Assembly (NCBI GenBank): GCA_029721435.1
Contig: CM056592.1
Location: 36,405,611 to 36,469,610, forward strand
Direction of reading: 5' to 3'
Source of the DNA: Gymnothorax reevesii
Taxonomy: Eukaryota; Chordata; Actinopteri; Anguilliformes; Muraenidae
DNA: 64,000 nucleotides
Shown: one piece after another, positions 42,701-55,709 of the stretch
Numbering within the stretch: the first letter of the stretch is position 1
Layout of the letters: each line of letters starts with the position of its first letter
Program-made: the position numbers and the translations under genes
Notes under the pieces: generated by a model
What the model was told of the DNA's origin: nothing
Database searches by the model: none
The model's input: the letters and a program-made list of their open reading frames with translations, nothing else

Positions 42701-45700
42701 TGATGTTCTTATTATAAATCGCTGTGTTAGCTACACGGCAGATGTAACGGGACTCATGAAAAAGTTGGCACTTTTGACTCATCAGGCCCTGGAATATCAT
42801 CCCATATATTTCAGGGATTATCAAGATGATTTTTAGCAGATGAGAGACAAGACTTTGTGTTCTTTTTGGTCAGCAGTGGTTTTTGCCAAGAAACTCTGGC
42901 ATGGATGCTATTTCAGCGCTCCTGCGACCAAGATTTACGTTTTGCGACTTACAGGGTGCATCTAAAAGCATAGGCTGTATCCTTTGAAGGCTGAATTTGT
43001 AGGGGTCATCACTTACTTCTAGCCACTAAACTGACATTTAGGATAGGGGACAAGGTTAAATTTAGGGTTAGGTTTTGGGTTAAGGGTTAGAGTGAACGCG
43101 CTAAGGTTAGAGAAACCAGTGACAACTCATTGAAACCTAAGCCGTTTAACGGAGATGAAATGACGTTACGTCAGTTTGGCAGATGGAATTACGTGACGAC
43201 CCCTATAAATGCAGCCTTCAAAGGATGCAGCCTGTGCTTTGAGATGCACCAAAATTCTCACATCGGTCGCACACTGCGCGACCAACACTTCATGCACTTT
43301 GCGCCCATTCTGGGCAGCGATTCACTCCTTAATTATCAGCGGCCAGCCGCAAATTTTTTTCCTGCAGGTCGGTTGGTACCATTACGTGCATCAGCCAATC
43401 ACAGATCAGCTGGTGCCATCAGCCGATCACAGCACGGCTGTACTCATTCATCGATGAGAATGGCAACGCATTCGACCTTGTCACTGTCAGCCGAGTTGTT
43501 CGCGTCTAATAACGTCGGAGATCGTCCTCACTCTCAGTATGCGTTTCTATTATCCGACAAAATGTGCTAAATCTAAATGACAAAATAAAAAGAAACTGGT
43601 TGATGATAATAATAATAATAATAATAATTGTTATTATTATAATTAATATTATTATCATAAACCGGCCTAGCACATGATTACCGGTGAAAGAATTTCTTGA
43701 AACTTTGAGCAAACGAACAAGTCATACTGCACCTACTTTTTACCAAATATTTAGGGTGGATCACTTTGAGAACTATATTAATTTTAATGTTAAACGTTCA
43801 ATTTGTGATGAAAAAATGTAGCCAAATTATGCTTTTTACGGCTTCAATTCCTCCTGGGTCACATATTTTCAAAGCAATTAACCCATGTTTGGTGTCAAAT
43901 TGATCCTTGGGATAGCTGCAATAATACGTTATACATTCTAGAACTAGCTCTATGATAATTGAGAGATATTCATTGATTTATCCCCCTATGTTGGTTTTAG
44001 GGGGGTGCTCATCTAAATTTGGCCATCATTTTTCTATGAATGATTCAATTTATGTACAGGGGAGAGTTTGATGAACAGTTGTCTCCTGAAGAAATGGAGA
44101 CTTGTACATACATTAAGACTTGTATAACTCTCCAAAATGATAACTGCATTTATACATTTTTCAAACATTCTTGCGAACATCAATATCTCCTTTTCAGTTC
44201 ACAAAGTGCTTTCTGATAATGTTTCTTAAATAAATGCAGCAACAACTGTTAGTCCGTTCAGCTATCTTTATTTGGGCTTGTAAATATTCAGAAAAGTATC
44301 ATGGTACTTTACGTGACCACAGTTTTGGCCAGGCCTGCGCGCCCAACTTTTTCAGGTTGGGAGTGCATGCGCTCGTAAGTCCAATTGTTAGTCTGGAGGG
44401 TTGTATTATCATTCAATCTCATTCTCTCACTGGGGTTAGTTAGATTCCCAGAGCCTTAGAAATGGGTTTGTAGCACTTTCCAGACTGATAAATGTCAAGG
44501 AGTTTGTTTCTGAACTGTTCATGAATTTCTTTAGATCACAGCATCATGTGCTGCTTTTTGCCGACTTCACATTGTAAGACAAGTTTGCATTTAGTGTCGT
44601 TTAGATACAACACGGCAAGAGGTAATCTAATGGAACTGAACCAATTATAAATTTTGGGTTAACATATTTAAATTTGTTGATGTAGCAGCTGTGGGGACAA
44701 TTTCTTTCTCAAATAGGGCCAGGTAGGATTGGATCTTTTTTCCTTCAATAAATGAAATCATCATTTAAAAGAGGCACTTTTTGTTTACTTGGATTGTCTT
44801 TGTTTATTATTAAAATTAGTTTTATAATCCGAGACATTAAAGAGCGAAAAACACACAGAAATAGAAGCCATCAGAACGGGGGCAACTATTTTTTCACAGC
44901 ACTGTATAAATAAGACCCCTGATCTTTCAGCATTTACCCCGAACTGCCAGAGTAAATAGTTGCAAAATGTGGTTATGCAAGTCCCACCAGTAAAGAGTTT
45001 TTGGAGAGGAAACTGAATCCATAAACATGTGCAGCAGCACTAACATGATTGGTCAGCCTTTTTTGAGACTGGAAACTTATTGGTTTCAACTGTCATTAAT
45101 TTGGAACCTAAATCACATATACTATACGCAAAATGGCAGTGTACACCTAGACAAATAGGATGTTCTATTTTTGAATAAACCAAGAAAACCAGGAACTCAA
45201 CATAAGGCCTCAACCTCTTTGGTCACTTATCATGAAGCAAAACCTTTGACCCTCTGACATAGGGATAAGAAATCCAACTGCCACTACATAGCAACAAAAC
45301 TGAACTAAATAGCTAAAGTATGCTCATTTTAACTATCCAAGTTCAAGTGTTACACTGCACTAAATGAAATCATCCTGCATGAAGAGTAACTATCTGGAGA
45401 GTAATCTCACCACAAAAAAATTCAAATCTAATTTGAATCAATTCTGCAGATCTCTCTAATTGCATCCAACATATTCCTAATGCTCTTCTTGGCCATCTTT
45501 CCGACAATAGATAGATAAATAGATAAATAGCCCAGTAAAATTATCAGAAATTCTTCCTTTATCATACAGGGGAATAAAAATATCTGGTCAGGGTCTAAAT
45601 CTTTACCAAATAATACCAGCAGGCTAGCAGATGACATCATCCCTGCCACACCTTCTGATCTCCAATTTCTTTACAACTTGAGGTCTGGTTTATGATAATG

Positions 45701-47312
45701 GCAGCTAAGGTAATGAATAATGTCAATCTATGAACCTCAGACTAACACACGCAGCATACAGTATCATATTCATTTATATTCAGTAACTTCTTGTGCAATC
45801 TCAAATGGCACTGACAAGGGGTAAACAGTCAGAAGATAAAAGCAAAAAAATTATTTACTACTCCAAATAGAGGCCAAAAAAATTTTGGACTTCAAGAAGT
45901 CATACTTTGCAAAGTAAACAGACCAATAAAGTCCTTTCATTTTCCAATGCTTGGGATGCCCCAAGCCACCAGAACAGTTTTCAGTGCACTGTGGCATGAA
46001 TTCTACAAGTTGTGTGGAACCCTGCTGGAAAGAGGGAACACCATTCTTTTCAATTACATGCCCTGATTTTGTGCTTTCACGATGGCACTGGAGAGTACCA
46101 TTTCACGGATCAGTCCAAACCCTCCCATTGGTGTTCAGTTAGGTCGGGATATGGTGACGGTGAGGGCCATGGCTTATGACTCATATTATTTTCACTCTCA
46201 TTAAACCACTCAATGACCCCTTCTGCCCAACAAAATCATCCTGATCTGCGGTCAATTGTGTCAGCATAGAAAAGGTCTATCACAGGACTTCTGACTGATT
46301 TGACCCTACCCTCTGATTGGAAGAGTGGACCCAAACTATGCCTGGAAAAATCTATGAGAACATTTGCATGTTTACCCACTCAGTCACCTCATTTATTCAA
46401 GTTTTTCCTTTAATTTGTCACCCATCTGTGCGTATGTAACGGGTAACAAATTAATAGAAGAATCAACATAAACAGATATAGTGAGGTGCTGGGCTTCCAC
46501 GAGCTGCCAGATCAGCTTCAAAGCGCCTTTGCATTGAGTCAACAAGAGTATAACTGCACTGGAGGGCTGGAGTCCCTTTCTTCCAAAAGGAATGCGGGCG
46601 TTCAGTGTTTCTGTGATGGTGACCGAGGGTAATGTCAAACACGCTGTTCAAAAATCTCCCATATGAGTTCAGTTTATTTGAGATTTGGTGACCATGAAGG
46701 CGATGGCATGAGCTTAGGATCATTTTCATACTCGTAAAACCATTCAGTGACCCCTTGTGCCCTGTGAGGCTTGGGCTATTGTCATCGAGGAAGAAACCAC
46801 TGCCATCATAACAGGAATGTTTCATCACAGGACATAAAGGTGGTCACACAGTATGACTGCATTGATTTGCAGAGGCCCTTCTGTTTTTAAGGGGAACACA
46901 ACTAATCATATTGCTCTCGTAGCCAGTAAAAACAGGCCCACAACGACCATTAGGCTTAATGCTGCAAAATAATGATAATAATTATTATTATTTTTATTAT
47001 TATCATCATTATTATCATGATCATTATATCTATTTTTAAAGGAAAATATTTTTCTAGTCTTGAACATGCAAAAATTCAACGGTTTATCAACATGTCTACC
47101 GACATATTATTTCATGCTGAAACTAACGGTCATAATAACATGCATACAGTATTGTGGTTATCCGCCATCTGTCTGTCACATTACAATTCATGTGAGATTA
47201 TGCGGCGCATCATCGTGGCCTTACCGGATTTTGGCGGATATCGGTAGACAGAATTAGAGGGAATGTCGACCTCTTCCACACCAGCATTTTGCCTACTCGT
47301 CAAAGCTCCCAT
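13726..47312 (-). CDS. rnf157: E3 ubiquitin-protein ligase RNF157, complete gene, 19 coding exons
   Basis: Joining 47312-47225, 36064-35946, 29044-28956, 27181-27035, 26164-26047, 25720-25654, 24533-24490, 24068-24021, 22034-21963, 21801-21642, 21224-21112, 20655-20420, 19684-19576, 19452-19344, 19244-19066, 18497-18432, 18324-18276, 16322-16203 and 13874-13726 gives 2,082 nt, 693 aa plus stop, with every junction in phase. Human RNF157 is about 679 aa. RNF157 is the paralogue of MGRN1. Order: N-terminal MGALTS (myristoylation consensus), the MGRN1/RNF157 N-terminal domain (about 30-250), a C3HC4 RING at about 277-315 (C277, C280, C292, H294, C298, C301, C312, C315), a PSAP motif at 381-384, then a low-complexity Ser/Glu-rich tail. 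The RING binds an E2 and transfers ubiquitin. All introns are GT-AG; the first two are 11.2 and 6.9 kb and full of transposons. Confidence 0.96.
13875..16202 (-). other. rnf157: rnf157 intron 18
   Basis: 2.3 kb. It holds a GA microsatellite (13926-13946) and a short GGGGCAGGGC direct repeat near 14918-14942. No mobile element recognised. Confidence 0.75.
13926..13946. repeat. (GA)n microsatellite
   Basis: About ten GA units, just inside rnf157 intron 18. Confidence 0.9.
16203..16322 (-). CDS. rnf157: rnf157 exon 18 (residues 605-644)
   Basis: Encodes [20 protein letters not shown] and on to [12 protein letters not shown]; the E-x-DNNN core is shared with the family. Acceptor TTGCAG|GT, donor GCTG|GTGAGT. 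Confidence 0.87.
16323..18275 (-). other. rnf157: rnf157 intron 17, nothing recognised
   Basis: 1,953 bp of AT-rich sequence with no repeat family or coding exon that I can identify. Confidence 0.6.
18276..18324 (-). CDS. rnf157: rnf157 exon 17 (residues 589-604), 49 nt
   Basis: Encodes [16 protein letters not shown], recognisable as the family GNDV-acidic-SP-QE segment. Acceptor CTGCAG|GGC, donor CTGG|GTAACT. Confidence 0.88.
18432..18497 (-). CDS. rnf157: rnf157 exon 16 (residues 567-588)
   Basis: Encodes [20 protein letters not shown] and SE. Acceptor TTCAG|GAG, donor GAG|GTATGA. It is in phase with both neighbours; sequence conservation in the family is weak here. Confidence 0.85.
19066..19244 (-). 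CDS. rnf157: rnf157 exon 15 (residues 507-566)
   Basis: Encodes (D)[16 protein letters not shown], then [14 protein letters not shown] and a Glu-rich end. Acceptor TTCAG|AC, donor GAG|GTGAGC. Confidence 0.94.
19344..19452 (-). CDS. rnf157: rnf157 exon 14 (residues 471-506)
   Basis: Encodes [20 protein letters not shown] then [16 protein letters not shown]. Acceptor CACAG|TGT, donor GAAG|GTACGG. Confidence 0.94.
19576..19684 (-). CDS. rnf157: rnf157 exon 13 (residues 434-470)
   Basis: Encodes [20 protein letters not shown] and on to DQQE. Acceptor GGCAG|ATCCC was preferred over TCCCAG|AATTCC because it restores phase and the conserved SKS-x-SQNSSVL junction. Donor GAG|GTAGCA. Confidence 0.88.
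20420..20655 (-). CDS. rnf157: rnf157 exon 12 (residues 356-433), carries PSAP
   Basis: Encodes [20 protein letters not shown], then NPSPSAPPL with a PSAP motif at 381-384, through [10 protein letters not shown]. Donor AA|GTCAGT. It ends in phase 2, which matches an acceptor 13 nt upstream of the more obvious one for exon 13. Confidence 0.92.
20816..20963. repeat. Imperfect inverted repeat in rnf157 intron 11
   Basis: Left arm about 20816-20860 and right arm about 20923-20963 are inverted copies (outer TGGCaGGCG/CGCCACGCCA-like, inner AGCAGTTACAC/GTGTAACTGCT), around a loop of roughly 62 bp. Size and form fit a small MITE. Confidence 0.5.
21112..21224 (-). CDS. rnf157: rnf157 exon 11 (residues 318-355)
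   Basis: Encodes (P)[13 protein letters not shown], the helix that follows the RING in this family, then [10 protein letters not shown]. Acceptor GAAAG|CA, donor TCG|GTATGT. Confidence 0.95.
21642..21801 (-). CDS. rnf157: rnf157 exon 10, RING domain (residues 265-317)
   Basis: Encodes the whole C3HC4 RING: CVVC, then [12 protein letters not shown], then CPICRL. All eight zinc ligands are present, so the ligase core looks intact. Acceptor CTAG|GTGGCG, donor CTAC|GTAAGC. Confidence 0.96.
21963..22034 (-). CDS. rnf157: rnf157 exon 9 (residues 241-264)
   Basis: Encodes [20 protein letters not shown] then QESK. Acceptor CTCAG|GTA, donor AAG|GTATGA. Confidence 0.94.
22234..22470 (-). mobile_element. 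tRNA-derived SINE, truncated copy
   Basis: On the minus strand it reads as a tRNA-like head with a B-box GGTTCGAATCC (22390-22380) followed by the conserved body TCTGTGTGGAGT, CTCCCCGTGT and ACTCCGGTTTCC. The same body is in the copy at 60440-60840. The LINE-like tail is not seen, so this copy is shortened. It lies in rnf157 intron 8. Confidence 0.75.
22491..22523. repeat. (ATACA)n microsatellite
   Basis: Several ATACA/CAATA units followed by poly(A), adjacent to the SINE fragment. Confidence 0.8.
23211..23844. mobile_element. Foldback element with ~210-bp inverted arms
   Basis: The left arm (23211 to about 23430) and right arm (about 23620 to 23844) are imperfect inverted copies. The outer ends are TTTAAATTAC and GTAATTTAAA. 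Internal landmarks repeat in inverted order: TTATCAGGTGTGG, CTGTCAACTCT, ATTTACGTTCC, TGCTGTAGTCAG, GTCCTTGTGCATGGAGGTTT. An inner pair (GTTGGAAGCAATG near 23444 and its complement near 23527) nests in the loop. No transposase is encoded. It lies in rnf157 intron 8. Family not recognised. Confidence 0.8.
24021..24068 (-). CDS. rnf157: rnf157 exon 8 (residues 225-240), 48 nt
   Basis: Encodes [16 protein letters not shown]. Acceptor CGCAG|CAC, donor GTG|GTGAGT. Confidence 0.94.
24490..24533 (-). CDS. rnf157: rnf157 exon 7 (residues 210-224), 44 nt
   Basis: A small exon encoding (E)[14 protein letters not shown], matching the family segment that precedes the HxDG motif. Acceptor CCCAG|AG, donor AAG|GTAAGT. 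Phase 1 in, phase 0 out. Confidence 0.92.
24534..25653 (-). other. rnf157: rnf157 intron 6, nothing recognised
   Basis: 1.1 kb AT-rich intron. A GGGAAGGGAGGGGGGA purine run is near 25218. No mobile element identified. Confidence 0.55.
25654..25720 (-). CDS. rnf157: rnf157 exon 6 (residues 188-209)
   Basis: Encodes [20 protein letters not shown] and GD. Acceptor TTTTAG|CTG, donor GATG|GTGAGT. Confidence 0.93.
26047..26164 (-). CDS. rnf157: rnf157 exon 5 (residues 148-187)
   Basis: Encodes [18 protein letters not shown], then [11 protein letters not shown] and SEWAEEE. Acceptor GATAG|A completes Ile148; donor GAG|GTACAC. Confidence 0.94.
26239..26343. repeat. 105-bp palindrome with 52-bp arms in rnf157 intron 4
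   Basis: The central 30 bp (26276-26305) is a perfect palindrome centred on TGATCA with no spacer. The symmetry continues with a few mismatches out to TATTGACTTCAGTT at 26239 and its complement ending at 26343. It would extrude as a cruciform or fold as a hairpin in RNA. Confidence 0.85.
27035..27181 (-). CDS. rnf157: rnf157 exon 4 (residues 99-147)
   Basis: Encodes a stretch beginning [15 protein letters not shown] and including [18 protein letters not shown]. Acceptor TGTAG|G, donor AT|GTAAGT, phase 2 end. Confidence 0.94.
27301..28239 (-). mobile_element. Interspersed repeat bounded by CTCYGCCAAG / CTTGGCGGAGGT
   Basis: Starts with a GGGCGCAGACCTCTGCCAAG-type end and finishes CTCCTTGGCGGAGGT. 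Inside are two or three diverged copies of a unit with TTCCCTGACC-like and CTTGGCT-like stretches. The same ends occur at 28495-28790, and a related repeat in the other orientation at 1176-1735. Family name unknown to me. Confidence 0.6.
28350..28494. repeat. AAT-rich simple repeat
   Basis: Interrupted AAT/ATA trinucleotide runs between two copies of the same interspersed repeat. Confidence 0.85.
28495..28790 (-). mobile_element. Short copy of the CTCCGCCAAG-ended repeat
   Basis: Begins GTGCAAACCTCCGCCAAGG and ends CGTTGGCGGAGGT, with a (CAGA)n run before the end. About 296 bp; probably an internally deleted relative of the element just upstream. Confidence 0.65.
28956..29044 (-). CDS. rnf157: rnf157 exon 3 (residues 70-98)
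   Basis: Encodes [20 protein letters not shown] and on to RLV plus two bases of Arg99. Acceptor TTGCAG|TTC, donor CG|GTGAGT. Confidence 0.95.
29329..29856. mobile_element. Probable non-autonomous Tc1-like element
   Basis: Ends are inverted and related: AGGRCAGGGCAAAAGTTTGGAAG-like on the left and CTTCCAAACTTCTGGCCTGTAG on the right. This resembles the short terminal motif of teleost Tc1 elements. No transposase is recognisable. The exact ends and TA duplication are uncertain. Confidence 0.45.
30639..30662. repeat. (GA)n microsatellite
   Basis: Eleven or so GA units. Confidence 0.9.
30831..32444 (-). mobile_element. Tc1-like transposon, full length but inactive
   Basis: A 1,614-bp element flanked by TA on both sides (30829-30830 and 32445-32446) with long terminal inverted repeats of roughly 170-200 bp beginning CAAAACCCAAAACCAGTG. 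On the minus strand it encodes a Tc1 transposase: the N-terminal helix-turn-helix part at 32231-31911 ([20 protein letters not shown]) and the C-terminal catalytic part at 31508-31125 ([32 protein letters not shown]). It sits in rnf157 intron 2. Confidence 0.93.
31125..32231 (-). pseudogene. Tc1-like transposase pseudogene
   Basis: The N- and C-terminal pieces are in the same frame but the middle is interrupted by at least two stops, a TGA at about 31910 and a TAA near 31807. The DNA-binding half and the D-N/D-E catalytic half are both recognisable, so inactivation is fairly recent. Confidence 0.88.
33379..33868. mobile_element. Harbinger-like MITE
   Basis: 490 bp with terminal inverted repeats GRGYGCTTTCACAC and a TAA duplication on both sides (33376-33378 and 33869-33871), as expected for PIF/Harbinger. 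The interior repeats motifs such as GTGCGGTTCGC and GACCAAAC. It carries no transposase. Confidence 0.7.
34190..35300 (+). mobile_element. L2-type LINE remnant (reverse transcriptase)
   Basis: Plus strand; many stops and frameshifts. Recognisable pieces in order: NLQFLSKIL near 34307, an F-x-P-K segment near 34400, the catalytic YADDTQL at 34677-34697, then a 3' part resembling the family's DYCNALLSG segment near 35070 and the FKALNR segment near 35220. It is an old, dead copy in rnf157 intron 2. Confidence 0.75.
35946..36064 (-). CDS. rnf157: rnf157 exon 2 (residues 30-69)
   Basis: Encodes [18 protein letters not shown] through NRPVP. Acceptor TATAG|GTAGC completes Gly30 split from exon 1; donor CCC|GTATGT, phase 0. 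Confidence 0.94.
37787..37805. repeat. (GACT)n microsatellite
   Basis: Four to five TGAC units just before the ATTGG minisatellite. Confidence 0.8.
37815..37970 (+). repeat. 31-bp minisatellite with ATTGG (CCAAT) cores
   Basis: Units start at 37815, 37846, 37877, 37914 and 37945, each of the form YTTCARCGATTGGTTGGCCG, with a partial unit near 37896. The period is 31 bp. Each unit holds an inverted CCAAT box, six in all. It is part of a less clear repeated region 37735-38480 in rnf157 intron 1. Confidence 0.8.
39290..39594. mobile_element. Probable hAT-type MITE rich in TACTTTTACT
   Basis: Resembles the common teleost repeat made of short CTTCTACTTTTACT-like runs and ending near ACACCTCTG. 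It includes a perfect 32-bp palindrome at 39468-39499 centred on GGTATACC. Outer ends are not sharply defined. Confidence 0.5.
39708..39739. repeat. (TA)n microsatellite
   Basis: About 15 TA units. Confidence 0.95.
40366..41027 (+). mobile_element. Probable solo LTR of an LTR retrotransposon
   Basis: 662 bp starting TGTTATGATTC, bounded on both sides by the 5-bp direct repeat TACCT (40361-40365 and 41028-41032). It has a pyrimidine/TG-rich body with an internal tandem duplication (CCTGTTTTGCC units) and an AATAAA signal at 40974-40979 about 50 bp before the end. No gag or pol sequence adjoins it. The expected terminal CA is not clear. Confidence 0.6.
41250..42180. repeat. Six-unit ~148-bp tandem array
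   Basis: The marker TATGGTAACTCACTGTGACC recurs at about 41311, 41458, 41619, 41764, 41912 and 42055, that is at 143-161 bp spacing. Every unit also carries a TGACC-rich block (such as TTTGACCTTAGCGCTGTGAC). Array lies in rnf157 intron 1. Confidence 0.92.
42923..43271. mobile_element. MITE nested in the Tc1-like element
   Basis: Inverted arms: GGTGCATCTAAAAGCATAGG at 42955 and its diverged complement ending at 43250, extended by TGCGACC/GGTCGCA pairs at 42923 and 43271. TCCTTTGAAGGCTG and AGGGGTC are also mirrored. The interior has GGTTAGGG-like runs. Size and form suggest hAT, but I see no clear 8-bp duplication. Confidence 0.65.
43602..43660. repeat. (AAT)n/(ATT)n microsatellite
   Basis: AAT units followed by ATT units. 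Confidence 0.95.
45925..46360 (-). mobile_element. Tc1-like transposase relic, copy 1
   Basis: On the minus strand, diverged sequence of the same Tc1 family as the next copy: the segments around AACCACTCAATGACCCCTTC and TGGTGTTCAGTTAGGTCGGG match it. No open frame remains. Confidence 0.55.
46463..46950 (-). mobile_element. Tc1-like transposase relic, copy 2
   Basis: The minus-strand frame 46828-46463 (121 codons) keeps the C-terminal transposase flavour: [12 protein letters not shown] at the catalytic region and [17 protein letters not shown] at the end. Frameshifts destroy the middle. Copies 1 and 2 lie in tandem within 1 kb in rnf157 intron 1. Confidence 0.65.
46968..47015. repeat. (ATT)n microsatellite
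   Basis: ATT/ATC trinucleotide run about 200 bp inside intron 1 from rnf157 exon 1. Confidence 0.9.
47225..47312 (-). CDS. rnf157: rnf157 exon 1 (residues 1-29, phase 1 end)
   Basis: Starts ATG at 47312 and encodes [20 protein letters not shown] and on to YPPKS. Donor TCCG|GTAAGG. Gly2 and Ser6 fit the N-myristoylation consensus. The frame is open further upstream but only this ATG matches the family N-terminus. Confidence 0.95.
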
Positions 47313-47693
47313 TTCCCAGACAAATTTGATAAAAAAAAAATTGAGCAAATCAAGCCACCTTAAGGAAGTTTCATGCGAGAACCCTATTGCTCCATTTTCA
47401 GTTATCCTGAGCACGACGTCATTTCATCCAATCTTTCGCTTTAGTGCGGTTTATATCTCGTAGCACCAACGTTAATGATTCGTTAATTATTAGATGTATA
47501 CGTTCTTGTTCTGCTGCCAAACCGAAAGCTCAAAAGCAGCCGCGTATTTACATTTGACACTCAACAAGCAATCCTGCAGTGGTTAGCCTACTGCAGCATA
47601 CAAACTGCGTCCTTATAGCTAAGCGCTTTATTATTCCTCGGCTCTGCGACGTGTTCTTATCCAGACTGCGGTGAGTACAAGAACACATTTCAT

Positions 47694-47718
47694 AAAAATA
47701 AATAAATAAATAAATAAA
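47694..47718. repeat. (AAAT)n microsatellite
   Basis: Five to six AAAT units. Confidence 0.85.
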
Positions 47719-48302
47719 CGTTCTCGGATATAAGAGATATGCGTCGCTACAGCATCCCTTAAACGATAATTCCCATCCACTGTTACAATAAGATGCTGGA
47801 ATTCCTGTCGGCGCTCAGCCTCCGACTGTCAAAAGATTGCTTTAATGGCTACCTCTGACGTCAAGGTAGAGTCCGGACTCCGGGTTTTGCGCAGTGCAAT
47901 CCAGTTTGCTAACGTGACCTTCGCTGAGTGCTGGACTGGTTCACTGCAGTGCGGGAGTCAGTGATACTGATACGTGGTGAGTATTTTCCCAGGCACGACT
48001 CCGAGTCCAATCCTTAATGGTGAGCCTACCAAGCCAGGTTTTCATTTTTTAAAATAAAAATATTTTTCATAAAAAGTGTAATAAACATTTGTGGAAATCA
48101 CTACGATTTCCAGTCACACATAGCATGACCACTTCTCAACAGGAAGAGGTAGTTTGCTGGATGAAAAAAATATATATATTCCGGTGCGAGATTGATTTTG
48201 AAAACCATGTGGCACTGTGAGAATAGCCTACTTGTGTAACCTGATTAAATAAATAAATTCAATATAATATTTATTATTAGATTAATTTTTTTTTAATTAT
48301 GT

Positions 48303-48304
<2 letters not shown>

Positions 48305-48338
<34 letters not shown>
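48305..48338. repeat. (AAT)n microsatellite
   Basis: About eleven AAT units. Confidence 0.95.
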
Positions 48339-48978
48339 GGCCCGTCCACTAGCTCAAACAAATACGCGTTACGAGCTTATAATTTGGTCACACGAACTGG
48401 TCATGATTTGAGCAAAAAAGTATTTTTCAAACCAATTGAAAGATTAAAAATTATAGGCTATTGGCACAACCAGCTTCAAGAACGACAACAATAATAATAC
48501 ACAAGCATTCAGATGGGTCGTTTAAAATTCAGTGTAAAATCAATGGGGGTTTAATTACTCAGCCCATCTCACAAAACGTGTTCAAAGGGGGTCAAATTCA
48601 ATTCTACAATGTTCCATCTAAACAAAAATATCCACCAATACAAAGCAGCAGACTATTGAACTATTGGCCAATGAGTACCCATACTCGATATTTGACACCA
48701 TTTAAAGCCAATGGGAGTGAGTCTAGAATTCTTGCGGTGTCCAATCCAAGATAATATGTGTCAAAGAATTACATCACTCCAACAAAATGGACGTTTGTCT
48801 ACTGGCCAATGAGATATTTGTGCGTTTAATTTCATGCATATTCCTGTCCAATGAGGTTGCCGGAGCTGTGTTGTTGGTGATGACGCTGGAAAATATTTTT
48901 GTTGCTACTGCAAGACGAGAAACCAGAGTAAAGGATTTATGTCGCCGGATTGTCTGGACGATAGCGTTGTTGTATTAG

Positions 48979-54528
<5,550 letters not shown>

Positions 54529-55709
54529 GTAAGTACATTTTGTTCCGAAAAGTGGAGGGGGAAAAAAGTCACGCATTACATCCGTCTTTCTGTTGGCTCA
54601 TTCAGAAAAGCTCGGCACACAAAGGGACTGAAACAACAGTCAACCATTAGATTCGACGAGGACGCTGCTGAGCTGCAGTATCTCGTTACGCCGAGGATCA
54701 TTGATCTTATAAATCAATATTTCATCTGTGAATTAATCTTATACCAGAGGATCTCCATCGTGATTTAAACAATATGATGGCACATCCTCTGGGTCTGATG
54801 CTTTTAGACTCTCTGTGAGCATCCGAAAGCACATTTCCTGACTTTGCGAGAGGGACCGTATAAAACGTGTGAAATGCAGATTTGAAATGTGCAGCATTCC
54901 TTTGGCTGCGAATGCACCGCATTCGTTCCCAGATTGTTTATAAACGTCGCACTGTAAGTGCTTCCTGTCTGTTAGTGAGACTGTTGGGAGACTCTTCTCT
55001 CTGTAAGCTATGAGGAGAATATAGCTCATGACTGTGCGGGCCTTTGGGACAGCATGTTCTGTGGTCTGTGGAACAGTTCTCAGCAGCCCTCAAAGCGTGA
55101 GCCGGCCCTTACTGCAAGCAGTAGTGTAGTTAAATGCTGATTTGGGGTGTTTTAATTTCGTTTCTGCAGTATGGTTTCTTGTCGGAGACAATTATTAATG
55201 AGTTGTACTCGGCTGTCCTTGCTCTTGAGCGCATCTACGCGAAGAGTGTTTTCAATTTTGTTTTTTTGCGAATTAAAAGTGTTTCTCCGGGAGAAGCCGT
55301 GCTTACGCATGCGTGAGTTAGCGAGCGAGTTGAGTGAGGGAGTGAACTCGGTGGCAGGGCTTTGGTTTGTTTTTATCCAGGGTGCAGTCATTACATCACA
55401 CTGCCGAAGGGCCTGTGGGGAAGAGTGGGGGAGGGGCTTTGATACCAGGCATCTGCTGGCAGCTTTCTCCCATATACCACACCATCTTGCGACAGACCCA
55501 ACACTGTTTCCTTGTAGTTGCCCTTAGCGACAGGGAAAGGGACGGCAGTTTGGTTCGTCTCGAAACTAGGAGATGCCTCTATCATAGAAATGTGTCTTCA
55601 TGTATTCGTATAGGCAAATCTCTTTGTATTTTTGTCTTTTTTATGCAGTGGAATTGTTTTGCCTGTTTCCCTGAGTGATTTTTTATTTGTTTATTTTATT
55701 TTTTTTGTA

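Larger units (their letters stand above)
42316..44904 (-). mobile_element. Tc1-like element split by a ~1.5-kb insertion
   Basis: Left end CAGAGCTGTGAAAAGGTG (42316) and right end finishing TTTTTTCACAGCACTG (44904, then TA) are inverted copies. The minus strand at 42824-42630 encodes a transposase fragment with [20 protein letters not shown]. The transposon sequence is continuous to about 42915 and resumes near 44430; the DNA between is foreign and contains a MITE. Confidence 0.75.
36065..47224 (-). other. rnf157: rnf157 intron 1 (11.2 kb), transposon-rich
   Basis: Contains the minisatellite, MITE, solo LTR, tandem array, split Tc1 element and Tc1 relics listed separately. Stretches 36065-37734, 38500-39289, 39740-40365 and 44905-45924 hold nothing I recognise. 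Confidence 0.8.

Noticed and set aside
43030..43110. GGTTAGGG-like runs that recall telomere repeats
   Set aside because: Irregular units within the interior of a MITE; not an interstitial telomere array.
45428..45649. 73-codon minus-strand frame that vaguely resembled LINE-encoded protein
   Set aside because: No convincing motif; similarity too weak to claim.
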